Positions 33,257 through 44,255 are shown, counted from the first letter of the stretch. The stretch is DNA of 64,000 nt from Sediminibacterium soli (GCF_009939225.1 NZ_JAACJR010000009.1:124001-188000); one strand, 5' to 3'. Program-made: numbers and translations. The notes: generated from the sequence alone by a model not told the origin.

Positions 33257-33360
33257 GATATAATTTGAAAATTAGGGAATTTGAAAATTCTAAAATGCGT
33301 TGTTTTCATCTGCACATCTTCAAATTTTCAAACCTGCCGGCAGGCGGGTTTTCAAATTGC
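33257..33360. repeat. Family C repeat with CCTGCCGGCAGG palindrome, between atpD and atpC
   Basis: AATTTGAAAA occurs at 33262-33271 and 33278-33287, and the complement TTTTCAAA(TT) at 33325-33332 and 33349-33358. Between the last two lies the perfect 12-bp palindrome CCTGCCGGCAGG (33333-33344). Its parts match the mraZ-rsmH element: TTTGAAAA arms plus a CCTGCC/GGCAGG hairpin. It fills the gap between two genes that must be co-transcribed. Confidence 0.8.
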
Positions 33361-35049
<1,689 letters not shown>

Positions 35050-36411
35050 CTACTTCTGCCGCTTCAGCCAGGATTCGGGGTCCTGGGGAACGCTTTTATC
35101 GTTCATGATCATAAACAGCAGCAATCCCTCCCCGTCTATGCCCGTACCGGTTTTGCCCAGGGCCGAGCCGGCTTTTACTTCCTGGCCCCTGGAAATGCTG
35201 ATCGAGGATAAGTGGTTATACCCGCTGAAATACTTGCCATGCTGTACCACCACCATCTGCTCCCCGTCTACCTCGCTGGCGTACACCACCAGCCCGTCGG
35301 CTATGGACCGTACGGTAGACCCGATGGGTAAGGATATTTCAATACCGTCTGTTCTGCGGGTCAGTTTGGTGCCGGCGATCTTTTCGATGCCAAAATGCGC
35401 GGTTACCACCCCGGTTGATACCGGCCAGGGAAGGCCGCCCCTGCTTCTTTCGAAATTGATGGACATTTCCCTGCCTTCGGGTGTGGATTCAAGTGGCGTA
35501 TAGGCCCTGTTTTTTTCGGTGGACGTCATGCCCGTAACCGGTTCGTTGCTTTTAGGCCGGGTTGAAGGGGTGGTGGCGGGTGCGTTGGCCTTGCCCGCGG
35601 CATCGGCCTGCTGCTGCGCTTTCAGGCGGGCGGCGGCCTCTCTTTTTTTGGCTTCCTCGATCTCCCGGCGGATAATGGTATTGAAAGCCTGCTGTACCCG
35701 CTGGCGCTGGCGCTCTTTATCGCGTATCTGGGTGCTGATCTCTTTCTCCCGGCCCTGCAGCTGTTTTACCACGGCATCCTGCTCCAGTTTATCGTCCTGC
35801 AGCACTTTTAACTGCTCACTTTGCACCTGCAGCGTAGCCAGGCGGTCTTTTTTGTTGGAACTGAGCATGCCGATCTTATCCTGCAGCAGTCTGTCGGATT
35901 TTACGATGGTTTCTGCCTGTGTTTCCCTGTTCTGCCGGTAGCTTTTCAGGTAGGCCACGCGTTTGACGGCGTCATTGAAACTGCTGGCGGAGAAAAGAAA
36001 GTTCAGGTATTCGTAACTGCCCCTGTTCTTATAGGCAAACACAATGCTCTGGGCATATTTTACTTTCAGGGTATCCAGTTCGCGGCGGAGGCGGTAAATA
36101 TCCCGTTCGTTCAGGAAAATGGTCTCATCCAGCTGACGAACCTGCTTATTGATGCCGTTAACCAGTTCCTGGCGTTTGTTGATCTTGTTTTTGATGATCG
36201 CCAGCTGTTTCAGGGATACTTTTTTATTCTTCTGCGTTTCCGCGTATTCTTTGTTCAGTTGAATCAGCTCCCGCTGCAGGTCCTGTTCTTTTTTCTGCAA
36301 TTCCTCCCTTGACTGCGCATACGCGGATACCGATGCAGCTGTCATGCATAGGATTACGATCAGCACCCTGAACCTGCGTATATGGTATGTAACAATCTGG
36401 TATGTACTCAT
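35050..36411 (-). CDS. EnvC-like murein hydrolase activator, M23 peptidase domain
   Basis: A 453-residue exported protein: signal peptide (about 1-33, ending SAYAQ), a long coiled coil (about 34-265; SREELQKKEQDLQRELIQLNKEYAET and on), a Pro/Thr linker, and a C-terminal LytM/M23 domain (about 335-453). In that domain the zinc-ligand motif HxxxD is replaced (TAHFGIEKIAG) and the second His pattern reads VVQHGKYFSGYNHL. Loss of ligands points to an EnvC-like activator of amidases rather than an active peptidase. It begins 27 nt after the DUF4292 stop, so it is in an operon with dut and the lipoprotein. Confidence 0.9.
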   Translation of the reverse strand: MSTYQIVTYHIRRFRVLIVILCMTAASVSAYAQSREELQKKEQDLQRELIQLNKEYAETQKNKKVSLKQLAIIKNKINKRQELVNGINKQVRQLDETIFLNERDIYRLRRELDTLKVKYAQSIVFAYKNRGSYEYLNFLFSASSFNDAVKRVAYLKSYRQNRETQAETIVKSDRLLQDKIGMLSSNKKDRLATLQVQSEQLKVLQDDKLEQDAVVKQLQGREKEISTQIRDKERQRQRVQQAFNTIIRREIEEAKKREAAARLKAQQQADAAGKANAPATTPSTRPKSNEPVTGMTSTEKNRAYTPLESTPEGREMSINFERSRGGLPWPVSTGVVTAHFGIEKIAGTKLTRRTDGIEISLPIGSTVRSIADGLVVYASEVDGEQMVVVQHGKYFSGYNHLSSISISRGQEVKAGSALGKTGTGIDGEGLLLFMIMNDKSVPQDPESWLKRQK

Positions 36412-36438
36412 GCTATTGCGTTGGCGAACTGCGGTAAA

Positions 36439-37272
36439 TTACAATCGCTTCAGGTTTTTGGGGATATCGAAATTATATTTTAACGGTTCGTTTAATCCAT
36501 ATTCCTTGAAGTCGAGCGAGATATCGAGTTTTGATTTCTCGGCAAGGGATATTTTCCTGTACGTAGAAAACTGGAAGGGCCCCATGGGTCTGTATTCCCC
36601 GAACGTAATATCACCCGTGCGGTTGCGCTGGGTATTTACATCGTCCAGTTTGCTGTGCAGTACTTTATAACCGTTGTTGTCCAGCGTAAGCAGGTGTTTG
36701 AAAATATCTCCCACCAGCAATACCAGCAACTGCGTGGGACCTGCTTTATAGGACACCAGGTTGCTGTCTGCGAATACCGGGTTACCGATGATCAGGTCCT
36801 GCAGCGTATAAAAATCAAAAGGCAGCTGGGTCACTTCCTGCAGGTAACCGATGGAACGGTAGGTTACGGATTTCTGTCCCACCAGCTGCGCCACCACTAC
36901 GCTGTCCTTCCTGATCTTGGCTTCCAGCCCCACGGCCGATATCCCCAGAAAACTTCCTTTGATCTTGATCAGGATGATGCTGTCTTTTTTCATGCTCACA
37001 TAAGCGGTATAGCTATCGCTTTTTTCCGGGCCTTCGTAATCAACCTTGATCTTGGCGTTAAACGTGTTGAAATCAATTTTATTGTGCAGGGCCTTATCGA
37101 GTATATCCCTCACAATGGCGCCCGAATCAACACTTGGCTTGGCGGAAATAATGACGGTTTGCGTGGTGTCTTTTTTGGTGATCGCTTCCTGTATCTGCTG
37201 TGTTTTCTTAACGGTTTTACAGGATGCTGTCAGCAATAATGCCAGTATAAAAACGATCAGGGGGGTCTTCAT
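36439..37272 (-). CDS. DUF4292 domain-containing lipoprotein
   Basis: A 277-residue putative outer-membrane lipoprotein. The signal peptide ends in the lipobox LTASC with Cys18. The mature part is beta-rich, with regular alternation (FNAKIKVDYEGPEKSDSYTAYVSMKKDSIILIKIKG), resembling the LolA/LolB-type half-barrel seen in related periplasmic proteins. The DUF4292 assignment rests on the phylum-typical position beside dut and an EnvC-like gene and on this sequence pattern. Role unknown; lipoprotein or envelope handling is plausible. It starts 3 nt after the dut stop. Confidence 0.83.
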   Translation of the reverse strand: MKTPLIVFILALLLTASCKTVKKTQQIQEAITKKDTTQTVIISAKPSVDSGAIVRDILDKALHNKIDFNTFNAKIKVDYEGPEKSDSYTAYVSMKKDSIILIKIKGSFLGISAVGLEAKIRKDSVVVAQLVGQKSVTYRSIGYLQEVTQLPFDFYTLQDLIIGNPVFADSNLVSYKAGPTQLLVLLVGDIFKHLLTLDNNGYKVLHSKLDDVNTQRNRTGDITFGEYRPMGPFQFSTYRKISLAEKSKLDISLDFKEYGLNEPLKYNFDIPKNLKRL

Positions 37273-37275
37273 AAT

Positions 37276-37725
37276 TTACTGTTTTCCGGTATGCCCGAAT
37301 CCTCCGGCACCTCTTTGTGTTTCATTAATGGTTTCTGCGGGCAGCCAGTTTATTTTTTCCACTTTCTGCAATACCATCTGTGCGATCCTGTCGCCGTTAT
37401 GCACGGTCTGCGGTTCGCCCGACAGGTTGATGAGTATCACTTTGAGTTCGCCGCGATAATCGGCATCCACCGTACCCGGGGAGTTGAGACAGGTAATTCC
37501 CTGCTTGATCGCCAGACCGCTGCGGGGACGGACCTGTATCTCATGACCTTCCGGTATTTCCACGAATAAACCAGTGGGTATCAAAGTTCGTTCCAGGGGT
37601 TGCAGGGTAACCGGCGCCTCCAGGCTGGCGCGTATATCCATTCCGGAAGCGCCTTCTGTTGCATAATGGGGTAAGGGGTTGGCCGACTGGTTAACAATCG
37701 GAATATTGATCGCTCCTTGTGACAT
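37276..37725 (-). CDS. dut: dUTP diphosphatase
   Basis: Dut hydrolyses dUTP to dUMP, keeping uracil out of DNA and supplying thymidylate synthesis. The 149-residue protein has the five trimeric dUTPase motifs: ASGMDIRA, PRSGLAIKQGI, GTVDADYRGEL, GDRIAQMVL and the C-terminal RGAGGFGHTG. Length and motifs are normal. It is the first gene of the dut-DUF4292-envC unit and diverges from the polysaccharide locus. Confidence 0.97.
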   Translation of the reverse strand: MSQGAINIPIVNQSANPLPHYATEGASGMDIRASLEAPVTLQPLERTLIPTGLFVEIPEGHEIQVRPRSGLAIKQGITCLNSPGTVDADYRGELKVILINLSGEPQTVHNGDRIAQMVLQKVEKINWLPAETINETQRGAGGFGHTGKQ

Positions 37726-37729
37726 GGGG

Positions 37730-37737
37730 CAAAAATA
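37730..37737 (-). promoter_or_regulatory. Probable -7 box of dut
   Basis: TATTTTTG on the minus strand (TAnnTTTG) ends 4 nt before the dut ATG, so the transcript would begin at or beside the start codon. No -33 TTTG is evident. Confidence 0.45.
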
Positions 37738-37858
37738 ACCCTTCCGGGGCTATCGGCCGTTTTCGTTTGCTAACCGGACGGCCGCGGGTTTCGGGGAATT
37801 ACCGGGCCGGTTATCCTTCCGACCGATATTCTTTGTTAAAAACCCCTGCCGATCCGGT

Positions 37859-37866
37859 TATCTTTG
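37859..37866 (+). promoter_or_regulatory. Probable -7 box of the polysaccharide locus (flippase gene)
   Basis: TATCTTTG is a perfect TAnnTTTG, 7 nt before the ATG at 37874. A TTTG at 37832-37835 is 23 nt upstream, a little farther than usual. It is the best candidate for the start of the first polysaccharide transcript. Confidence 0.5.
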
Positions 37867-37873
37867 ACGGGAT

Positions 37874-39160
37874 ATGCACCTGAATAGCCAAGCCGCCAAA
37901 GCGTTGATCCGAAGAAATATTCAGACCGTCCGCAATTTCTTTCATCTGGGTCTTATACAGGGCAGCAACGCGCTGATACAGATCCTGCTGATACCGGTGA
38001 TCACAAGAACGATCGGCCTGGGAGAACTGGGGCATGTGTCTGTAGCGGCATCTGTTGCGCTGGTGGCGGCCATACTGGTGAATTATGGCAGCAATCAATC
38101 CGGTGTAAAAGATGTGGCCCTGCTGCGGCAGGACCCCGAAAAACTCGCCGGGCTTTTCTTTTCCGTCTATTATGTACGGCTGCTGATCTGCTCAGTCTGT
38201 ATCGTTGCTGTGCTGGTATGGCACTGCTGGTTCCGTTCTTTCTACAGTCTGTATTGCCTTCTTGCCCTGCCAATTGTGCTTACAGAACTGTTCAACCCGT
38301 TTTTCTTTTTTGTGGGTATACAGCAGCTGGGGCTTTACAATATCATGAACCTCTCGGGCAGGATCGTGTCGGCGGTCTGTATCCTGTTTTTCGTTCATTC
38401 GGCCGACGACGGTCCCTGGGTAAATTTTTACCTGGGAATCGGCAACAGCATAGCCTATGCCCTGATGTTGTGGTACGCGCTGAAAAAGTTTGGAATACAC
38501 TTTACCCGTTTTTCTTTTTCCTCTGTTTGGCCCCTGCTTAAAACCAACGCGTATTTAACGGGGAACAATCTTTCGGTTCAGCTGCAGCAGTCTTTTTTCC
38601 TGTTTACGATCTCGGCTACGGCGGGCAGCCTGGTACTGGGTGCCTACTCCCTCTGCGACAGGATCATCATGGCGGCAAGAATGATTATTATTTCGTTTTC
38701 CAACGCCATTTATCCGAAAGCTGCCCTGGGTTTCCGCCAGGAAAGACAAAAATGGTCCCATCAAAAACGGATGATGAACATCGGCCTGTTCTTTGTCTTC
38801 AGCATGGCCGGCCTGTTTGTTTTTGCACTGGCGCCCCTGCTCACAAAAATCATTACCGGAACCGATGAGGCACTTACTGTCTATTATATGCGTTGTATCA
38901 GTTTTGTACCCCTGGTTGCCGCGCTCAACTCGCTCAACGTAATCGACCTGCTGTTGAAAAGCAGGTATGACTATATTTTCCGGATCTCTGTTATGCTGCT
39001 GCTGATAACCATCACCAGTTCAATGCTGTTCTATCACCTGGGCAGTGTTTCGCAATATGGCTATTACCTTCTGTCGGTTGAAGTGTTCAGTATTCCCCTG
39101 TACCTGTATTATATTGCCAGGACCAACGCACAAAAAAGCAATCCGGCGTTTTTTGGCTAA
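37874..39160 (+). CDS. Polysaccharide flippase (Wzx-like, MOP superfamily)
   Basis: A 428-residue integral membrane protein with about 12 predicted helices and the start typical of Wzx/RfbX proteins (VRNFFHLGLIQGSNALIQILLIPVITRTIGLGELGHVS). Wzx flips undecaprenyl-diphosphate-linked repeat units to the periplasmic face. Helices run through most of the chain, with a positively charged loop near RQERQKWSHQKRMMN. It is the first plus-strand gene of the locus, consistent with a Wzx/Wzy-dependent system. Gene-level substrate specificity cannot be inferred. Confidence 0.88.
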   Translation: MHLNSQAAKALIRRNIQTVRNFFHLGLIQGSNALIQILLIPVITRTIGLGELGHVSVAASVALVAAILVNYGSNQSGVKDVALLRQDPEKLAGLFFSVYYVRLLICSVCIVAVLVWHCWFRSFYSLYCLLALPIVLTELFNPFFFFVGIQQLGLYNIMNLSGRIVSAVCILFFVHSADDGPWVNFYLGIGNSIAYALMLWYALKKFGIHFTRFSFSSVWPLLKTNAYLTGNNLSVQLQQSFFLFTISATAGSLVLGAYSLCDRIIMAARMIIISFSNAIYPKAALGFRQERQKWSHQKRMMNIGLFFVFSMAGLFVFALAPLLTKIITGTDEALTVYYMRCISFVPLVAALNSLNVIDLLLKSRYDYIFRISVMLLLITITSSMLFYHLGSVSQYGYYLLSVEVFSIPLYLYYIARTNAQKSNPAFFG

Positions 39161-39222
39161 TTTGCCGGAGATTTGTACAAGACCGGGATCCTGTCATCCC
39201 CTCATTCAATAATTTATATTGC

Positions 39223-39891
39223 ATGCTTTCTGATCTGAAAAAAGGCATTGGCGTATCCATACTGGCTATATTGACTATGGCAACCGGCGGTTGTTTTAAA
39301 AACCTGCCTTCAAAAAATATTATTTACGACAATAATTTTGAAAACGGAGACACTTCCTATATCCGCGTTTCCAATGTCAACGGCCCCGTCGACTCCCTGA
39401 AAGTGGTTACGGTAAACGGGTCAAAAGTGCTGGGACGTTTTAACAACCACCTGGTTATTCTGACATTAAAGAACCTGCCGGAACACAATGCACTGAAATT
39501 CGAATTCGATCTCAACATTCACGACAACTGGAACGGCGAGCATTTACTGCCGGGCAACAGTGTACCGGATGTATGGATCATGAAAGTGGACGGCTATCCT
39601 GTTTATATCACCACCTTTTCCAATGGTCCTTATAACCAGTCTTTCCCCGACAATTACAAAAACGGAACTTCAAAAAATCCGCCCCGCAGCAATGCATGGG
39701 AAGTATTGCCCGGGGCCTGCGCCGCAGCTTCGCAGTCCAATGGCACCACCCGGTATAAAATAGAATACACAACGGCCCATACCGGAAATATGGAGCTGTC
39801 TTTGAGTGATGCCCTGCAGCCTTTCAACAGTATGTGTCAGAAAAGCTGGTCTGTCGATAACCTCCGCATCACCGCGGTAAAGTATAATTAG
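39223..39891 (+). CDS. Putative secreted lipoprotein of unknown function
   Basis: A 222-residue protein with a hydrophobic leader and a possible lipobox ending at Cys24 (MATGGC; position -3 is Thr, so the site is imperfect). The mature part is predicted all-beta. The order LPEHNALKFEFDLNIHDNWNGE ... PDVWIMKVDG ... TTFSN ... QSFPDNY ... KSWSVDNLRI resembles a domain seen in secreted adhesin-like and cell-surface proteins (FDLYIxDSWDGN ... GPDxW ... TTFSN ... QSYP ... SWGxDN). I do not recognise an enzyme. It lies between the flippase and a methyltransferase, so it may bind or modify the polysaccharide. Confidence 0.8.
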   Translation: MLSDLKKGIGVSILAILTMATGGCFKNLPSKNIIYDNNFENGDTSYIRVSNVNGPVDSLKVVTVNGSKVLGRFNNHLVILTLKNLPEHNALKFEFDLNIHDNWNGEHLLPGNSVPDVWIMKVDGYPVYITTFSNGPYNQSFPDNYKNGTSKNPPRSNAWEVLPGACAAASQSNGTTRYKIEYTTAHTGNMELSLSDALQPFNSMCQKSWSVDNLRITAVKYN

Positions 39892-39966
39892 GGCAAGCTG
39901 TCAATGATCCCCGGCTCGGGATAATCCATTATTTTGCATCCTTATTCAACAAATATTCGCGGCACT

Positions 39967-40932
39967 ATGAATTACCAGGCATTTGAGAACCTGTTGCTTT
40001 GTCCGGAATGCAGAAACCCTGTTAACAAAGCCGAGAATGGTTTTCAATGCAGCAACACGGGTTGTGGATGTTTTTACCCTGTTTACTTCGGCATCCCCGT
40101 TATGATCAGCTGTCATAACAAGGTTTTCCAGTCGACTGATTTCTCCCTGCAGGCTCCGCCCGATATTTTCTTTAAGCGATACAAAAACCCGCTGATCCGT
40201 ACGCTGAAACGCCTGCGGCCCGATGTTACGCTGAACCTCGAAAGCAAAAAAAATTATCGCCAGATCGGCGAACAGTTGAGCAATATGGCCGGCTGCCGGG
40301 TACTGGTGATCGGCGGCAGCATCGACGGCACCGGCATCGGCGAACTGAAAAAACGGCTGCCCCCCGACGCGGTGGTGGTTGAATCCGATGTGGCACACGG
40401 CCCCAATACCAACATCATCCTGGACTGCCACCAGGTACCTTTTACAGATAATAGTTTTGACCTGGTGATTGCACAGGCGGTACTCGAACACGTGCTGGAT
40501 CCTTTTGTGTGCGTGGCGGAAATTTACCGGGTACTCAAACCCGGGGGGCAGGTATACGCCGAAACGCCTTTTATGCAACCGGTGCATGGCGGCAAATACG
40601 ATTTTCACCGCTTCTCTTTTCTGGGACACCGCAGGCTTTTCAGGCACTTCAGGGAAAACGCCAGCGGGCTGCTGGCCGGACCCGGGTCTTCGCTGGCATG
40701 GTCCTTACGCTATTTCATCACCAGTTTTGCGCCGGGCAAGAAAATCGACAAATACATCAGCTATGTGGCTAATTTCCCGGTTTTCTGGGTAAAATATTTT
40801 GACCTGCTGCTGAACCGCAACAAAGGATCTATGGATGCGGCCTGCGGTTTGTTTTTTCATGGCACAAAAGAGCCGGGATATGTTTTGCCCGATCATGAAC
40901 TGCTGCGGCAATACCGTGGATACCGTTATTAA
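39967..40932 (+). CDS. SAM-dependent methyltransferase with N-terminal zinc ribbon
   Basis: A 321-residue protein. The N-terminus is a Trm112-like zinc ribbon: LLCPECRNPV and QCSNTGCGCFYPV supply four or more Cys. Next is a class I methyltransferase domain from about 110 (VLVIGGSIDGTGIG, then VVVESDV, DNSFDLVIAQAVLEHVLDPFVCVAEIYRVLKPGG). The location suggests methylation of a sugar in the repeat unit or a lipid-linked intermediate. The ATG at 39967 is chosen over an upstream TTG because homology-like sequence starts there. TTATTTTG at 39929-39936 may be part of a promoter. Confidence 0.85.
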   Translation: MNYQAFENLLLCPECRNPVNKAENGFQCSNTGCGCFYPVYFGIPVMISCHNKVFQSTDFSLQAPPDIFFKRYKNPLIRTLKRLRPDVTLNLESKKNYRQIGEQLSNMAGCRVLVIGGSIDGTGIGELKKRLPPDAVVVESDVAHGPNTNIILDCHQVPFTDNSFDLVIAQAVLEHVLDPFVCVAEIYRVLKPGGQVYAETPFMQPVHGGKYDFHRFSFLGHRRLFRHFRENASGLLAGPGSSLAWSLRYFITSFAPGKKIDKYISYVANFPVFWVKYFDLLLNRNKGSMDAACGLFFHGTKEPGYVLPDHELLRQYRGYRY

Positions 40933-40954
40933 TTGAACAACAGATTTTTTCTGC

Positions 40955-41878
40955 ATGACAACACGCGTCGCGGTCATACTTGTTAACTGGAATAGTTTTG
41001 ACGTTACCAATGATTGTATTTTATCGCTTAAACAATGCAGCGGTCCCGCGTTTACCGCCATTGTGGTAGACAACGGATCGATCGATGGTTCTGCAGACAG
41101 GCTGGCCAAATCGCATCCCGATATCGTATTGCTGCGATCAGAAAAAAACCTGGGGTTTACCGGGGGTAATAACCTGGGCTTCGCCTATTCCCTGGCAAAC
41201 GGGTTTTCGTTTTCGATGATGCTCAACAACGACACATTTGTAGCGCCCGATTTCATACAGCACCTGGTGAACTATATGGACGCCCATCCTGAAGCCGGAA
41301 TTATTCAGCCGAGAATTCATTTCAACCACAACAGAAACCTGCTCTGGAACGGAGGCTCTTACTATAACCGCTGGCTGGGATATTTTTATACAAGCGGTGA
41401 AAATAAACTGCCTGCGTCCAAACACCTGGTCATAAAGCAGGTTGACTGGATAACAGGCTGCGCATTTTTTGTACGCAACGATATACTGCGAAAAACAGGA
41501 TTGCTGGCGGATAATATGTTTATCTACAGCGAAGATGTGGACCTCTCTTTGCGGATCCGCTCACTTGGATATAAACTGGTATACCATCCCGACTCTATCG
41601 TTTACCATATAGCGGGAATGTCGAACAAAAGCAAGGTGAAAGGAAAGGAAGGAGTTGTAAATCCGATCGTGCACTATTTGAACCAGCGTAACAGGATATG
41701 GGTGCTGAAAAAATACACACCCTGGTATTTTGCACCGTCTGCGCTGCTGTTCAATTTATTTTATATTACAGCTATTATGGGGTATTTTGCGTCTCGCGGC
41801 AGATTTCAAAAACTCAGGGCAGTGATAAGGGCAACCAGGGATGGAATCGCCGGCAAAATTGAAACCAAACAAGTATGA
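40955..41878 (+). CDS. Family 2 glycosyltransferase
   Basis: A 307-residue GT-A type transferase with VVDNGSIDGSADRL (37-50), NLGFTGGNNLGF (65-76), the metal-site NND (91-93) and GCAFFVRNDILRKTGLL followed by EDVDLSLRIRSLGY. These are the marks of the rhamnosyltransferase-like WbbL group. A hydrophobic stretch near the C-terminus (about 262-283) may anchor it to the membrane. It adds one sugar to the lipid-linked repeat unit; the donor is unknown. It overlaps the next gene by 4 nt (ATGA). Confidence 0.93.
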   Translation: MTTRVAVILVNWNSFDVTNDCILSLKQCSGPAFTAIVVDNGSIDGSADRLAKSHPDIVLLRSEKNLGFTGGNNLGFAYSLANGFSFSMMLNNDTFVAPDFIQHLVNYMDAHPEAGIIQPRIHFNHNRNLLWNGGSYYNRWLGYFYTSGENKLPASKHLVIKQVDWITGCAFFVRNDILRKTGLLADNMFIYSEDVDLSLRIRSLGYKLVYHPDSIVYHIAGMSNKSKVKGKEGVVNPIVHYLNQRNRIWVLKKYTPWYFAPSALLFNLFYITAIMGYFASRGRFQKLRAVIRATRDGIAGKIETKQV

Positions 41879-42873
41879 GCAAAAAGGTTCTGATAACAGG
41901 TGTGGCAGGTATGATCGGGTCAAGAATGGCTGAATGGATAGTACAGCACCAGCCGGATTACCAGGTAATAGGCATTGACGATCTCAGCGGCGGTTACCCG
42001 GAAAATGTTCCCGGTAAGGTCGATTTCATCCGGATGGATCTTGTCAGCGGAGATCTGGACAGTATTTTTTCGCAGCAGCGGATAGACTATGTGTTTCATT
42101 TTGCCGCCTATGCGGCCGAAGGACTCAGTCCTTTCATACGCAGGTTCAACTATAACAGCAACCTGATTGCCACCGCCAACGTGGTAAATGCCTGTATCAA
42201 ATACGAGGTAAAACGCCTGGTATTTACCTCCAGCATGGCCGTGTATGGCATTGGCAATCCGCCTTTTTCCGAATCATCCGTTCCCAATCCTGTAGACCCT
42301 TACGGTGTTGCCAAATTTGCCTGCGAAATGGATATACGCATTGCAGGCGACCAGCATAACCTGGACTGGTGTATCATCAGGCCGCATAATGTTTACGGAC
42401 GGAACCAGAATATCTGGGATAAATACAGAAATGTACTCGGCATCTGGATGTACCAGCACCTGCACGGAGAAGGGCTGACGATCTTTGGAGACGGAAGCCA
42501 GAAGCGCGCCTTCAGCTATGTGGATGATTGTCTTGAGCCATTGTGGAAAGCTGCAGTATCGGAAAAAGCGTCCAGGCAGATCATCAACCTCGGCAGCGAT
42601 GTGGAAACCTCGGTGTTGGAAGCCGCACGGATGCTGAAAGGCATTATCGGTGAAGAGGCCGAAATCGTATTCCTGGAGCAAAGACACGAGGTAAAGAATG
42701 CTTACTCCACACACGAGCGGGCTACGGAATTACTGGATTACAAAGACAGCACTCCGTTACAGGAGGGTCTTGCAGCCATGTGGGCATGGGCCAAACAACA
42801 ACCGGCAAGAGAAAGAAAAGAATGGTCTGACTACGAAATAGACAAGGGCATGTATGCATTCTGGAAAAAATAA
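41875..42873 (+). CDS. NAD-dependent nucleotide-sugar epimerase/dehydratase
   Basis: A 332-residue extended SDR of the UDP-glucose 4-epimerase type: GVAGMIG (9-15), Ser119-Ser120, and the catalytic pair Tyr143 and Lys147 in DPYGVAKFACE, with RPHNVYGRNQN downstream. It prepares an activated sugar (4-epimerisation is likely, but not provable from sequence). It begins inside the preceding stop as ATGA and ends as TAATG with the next gene, so three genes here are tightly coupled. Confidence 0.92.
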   Translation: MSKKVLITGVAGMIGSRMAEWIVQHQPDYQVIGIDDLSGGYPENVPGKVDFIRMDLVSGDLDSIFSQQRIDYVFHFAAYAAEGLSPFIRRFNYNSNLIATANVVNACIKYEVKRLVFTSSMAVYGIGNPPFSESSVPNPVDPYGVAKFACEMDIRIAGDQHNLDWCIIRPHNVYGRNQNIWDKYRNVLGIWMYQHLHGEGLTIFGDGSQKRAFSYVDDCLEPLWKAAVSEKASRQIINLGSDVETSVLEAARMLKGIIGEEAEIVFLEQRHEVKNAYSTHERATELLDYKDSTPLQEGLAAMWAWAKQQPARERKEWSDYEIDKGMYAFWKK

Positions 42874-44255
42874 TGTTCCTCTTTCCGATCATATATACAA
42901 CCGTATTTGCATTTTCTTTTTTCAACATCCTGAAGGGGAAAGCTGAATGGTTGTTGGTTTTTGTCATTTTCGGTCTTCCCATCTACCTGGTATCCCTGTC
43001 TTCTACTTTATTGTATGGGCTTGAACCGCTGGTGCCGGTGATGCAATGGTTCAAGGAAATTCTGGCCGGGCTGGCGTTTATCACGGTTGTTTTTTCGCTG
43101 CGGCAGAAGCCACGGCTTTCTCTTACCGACAAACTGGCACTTGCCTATTTTCTGTACGTTTTGATTTACCTGTTACTGCCCATTGGCAAGATAGGTTTCA
43201 AAGACAAACTCGTGGCGTTGAAAAGCATCGCCTTCTTTCCCGTTCTGTATTTTACCGGGCGATTCATCGACCCGAAAAAAGTTAACCTGAACCGCTGTTT
43301 TCAATACATCTGCGTGATAGCGATCCCGGCCGCGATCATTGTTGTATGGGAGAAAATCACCTACACGCATTTCCAGACCTATACCGGATATGCAGACTAT
43401 ATGTGGCATTTTTACGGCCTGGAATCCTCCGGCCACCACAACCTCAACTGGACCTTTGAAGCCGAAAACGACGGCCCCAAACGTTTTGCGAGTTTTTTCG
43501 CCAACCCGCTGGATCATGCCGCTGGCACCCTTACCGTTATCTGCGCAATCCTTGCATTGATTACCACCAGCACAAAAAAGATACGGCTCACCCGTTTCTG
43601 GATCTTTGTATTTTTCTGTTCCCTGGCATCTATCGTTTTTGCGCTGTCGAGAGCCTCCTTCGCCAGCTATTTTATCATACTGTATGCATATGCCTATATC
43701 ACCAACCGCAGGGCATGGTTACAGGTTTTTCATTATGGCGCGCTGCTGGTTGTTTTACTCGCGCTCAGTTTTCTCACAGGCGATATTTACCAGTTTATCG
43801 TTGCTACGCTGAATTTCACCAACAGTTCCAGCATCTATCATATCATGCAATGGGTGGAAGGCATACAGGCGGTTATAGCCAACCCGCTGGGCATCGGGTT
43901 AGGCACCTCGGGTGGGGGGGCCGCCATGAGCGGAACCAATGTGGGTGGCGAAAGCGAAGTAATCATCATTGCTGTCCAATGTGGACTTGCAGCCCTTGGA
44001 TTGTTTATTGCCATCTATACAGCTGTTATACGAACCGCAATCGGCATGATAAAAATCCGCAGGGGAAAAGCCAGGCGCCTGGCCATTTTTGTACTTTTAC
44101 TGAACTGCGGCATGATCATTCCCTATCTTACCGCAGAAGCCATGTCGTACGTTTATGTCCTGTACCTTTCCTGGTTCTTCACGGGTTTGATGATGAATAT
44201 AAAACAATATGAAAATGATCGTTGGAGTAGACATTTGGGATCTTCGGGTAGCTAA
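42873..44255 (+). CDS. O-antigen polymerase/ligase-like membrane protein (Wzy/WaaL type)
   Basis: A 460-residue polytopic protein with about 11 predicted helices and one large periplasmic loop (about 155-205, GYADYMWHFYGLESSGHHNLNWTFEAEN), which is the layout of Wzy polymerases and O-antigen ligases. A short VLALSRASFASYF-like motif (FALSRASFASYFII) matches the O-antigen ligase domain, as does NPLGIGLGTSGGG. In a Wzx/Wzy locus it most likely polymerises repeat units in the periplasm. It overlaps the previous stop by one base and the next gene by 47 nt. Confidence 0.85.
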   Translation: MFLFPIIYTTVFAFSFFNILKGKAEWLLVFVIFGLPIYLVSLSSTLLYGLEPLVPVMQWFKEILAGLAFITVVFSLRQKPRLSLTDKLALAYFLYVLIYLLLPIGKIGFKDKLVALKSIAFFPVLYFTGRFIDPKKVNLNRCFQYICVIAIPAAIIVVWEKITYTHFQTYTGYADYMWHFYGLESSGHHNLNWTFEAENDGPKRFASFFANPLDHAAGTLTVICAILALITTSTKKIRLTRFWIFVFFCSLASIVFALSRASFASYFIILYAYAYITNRRAWLQVFHYGALLVVLLALSFLTGDIYQFIVATLNFTNSSSIYHIMQWVEGIQAVIANPLGIGLGTSGGGAAMSGTNVGGESEVIIIAVQCGLAALGLFIAIYTAVIRTAIGMIKIRRGKARRLAIFVLLLNCGMIIPYLTAEAMSYVYVLYLSWFFTGLMMNIKQYENDRWSRHLGSSGS

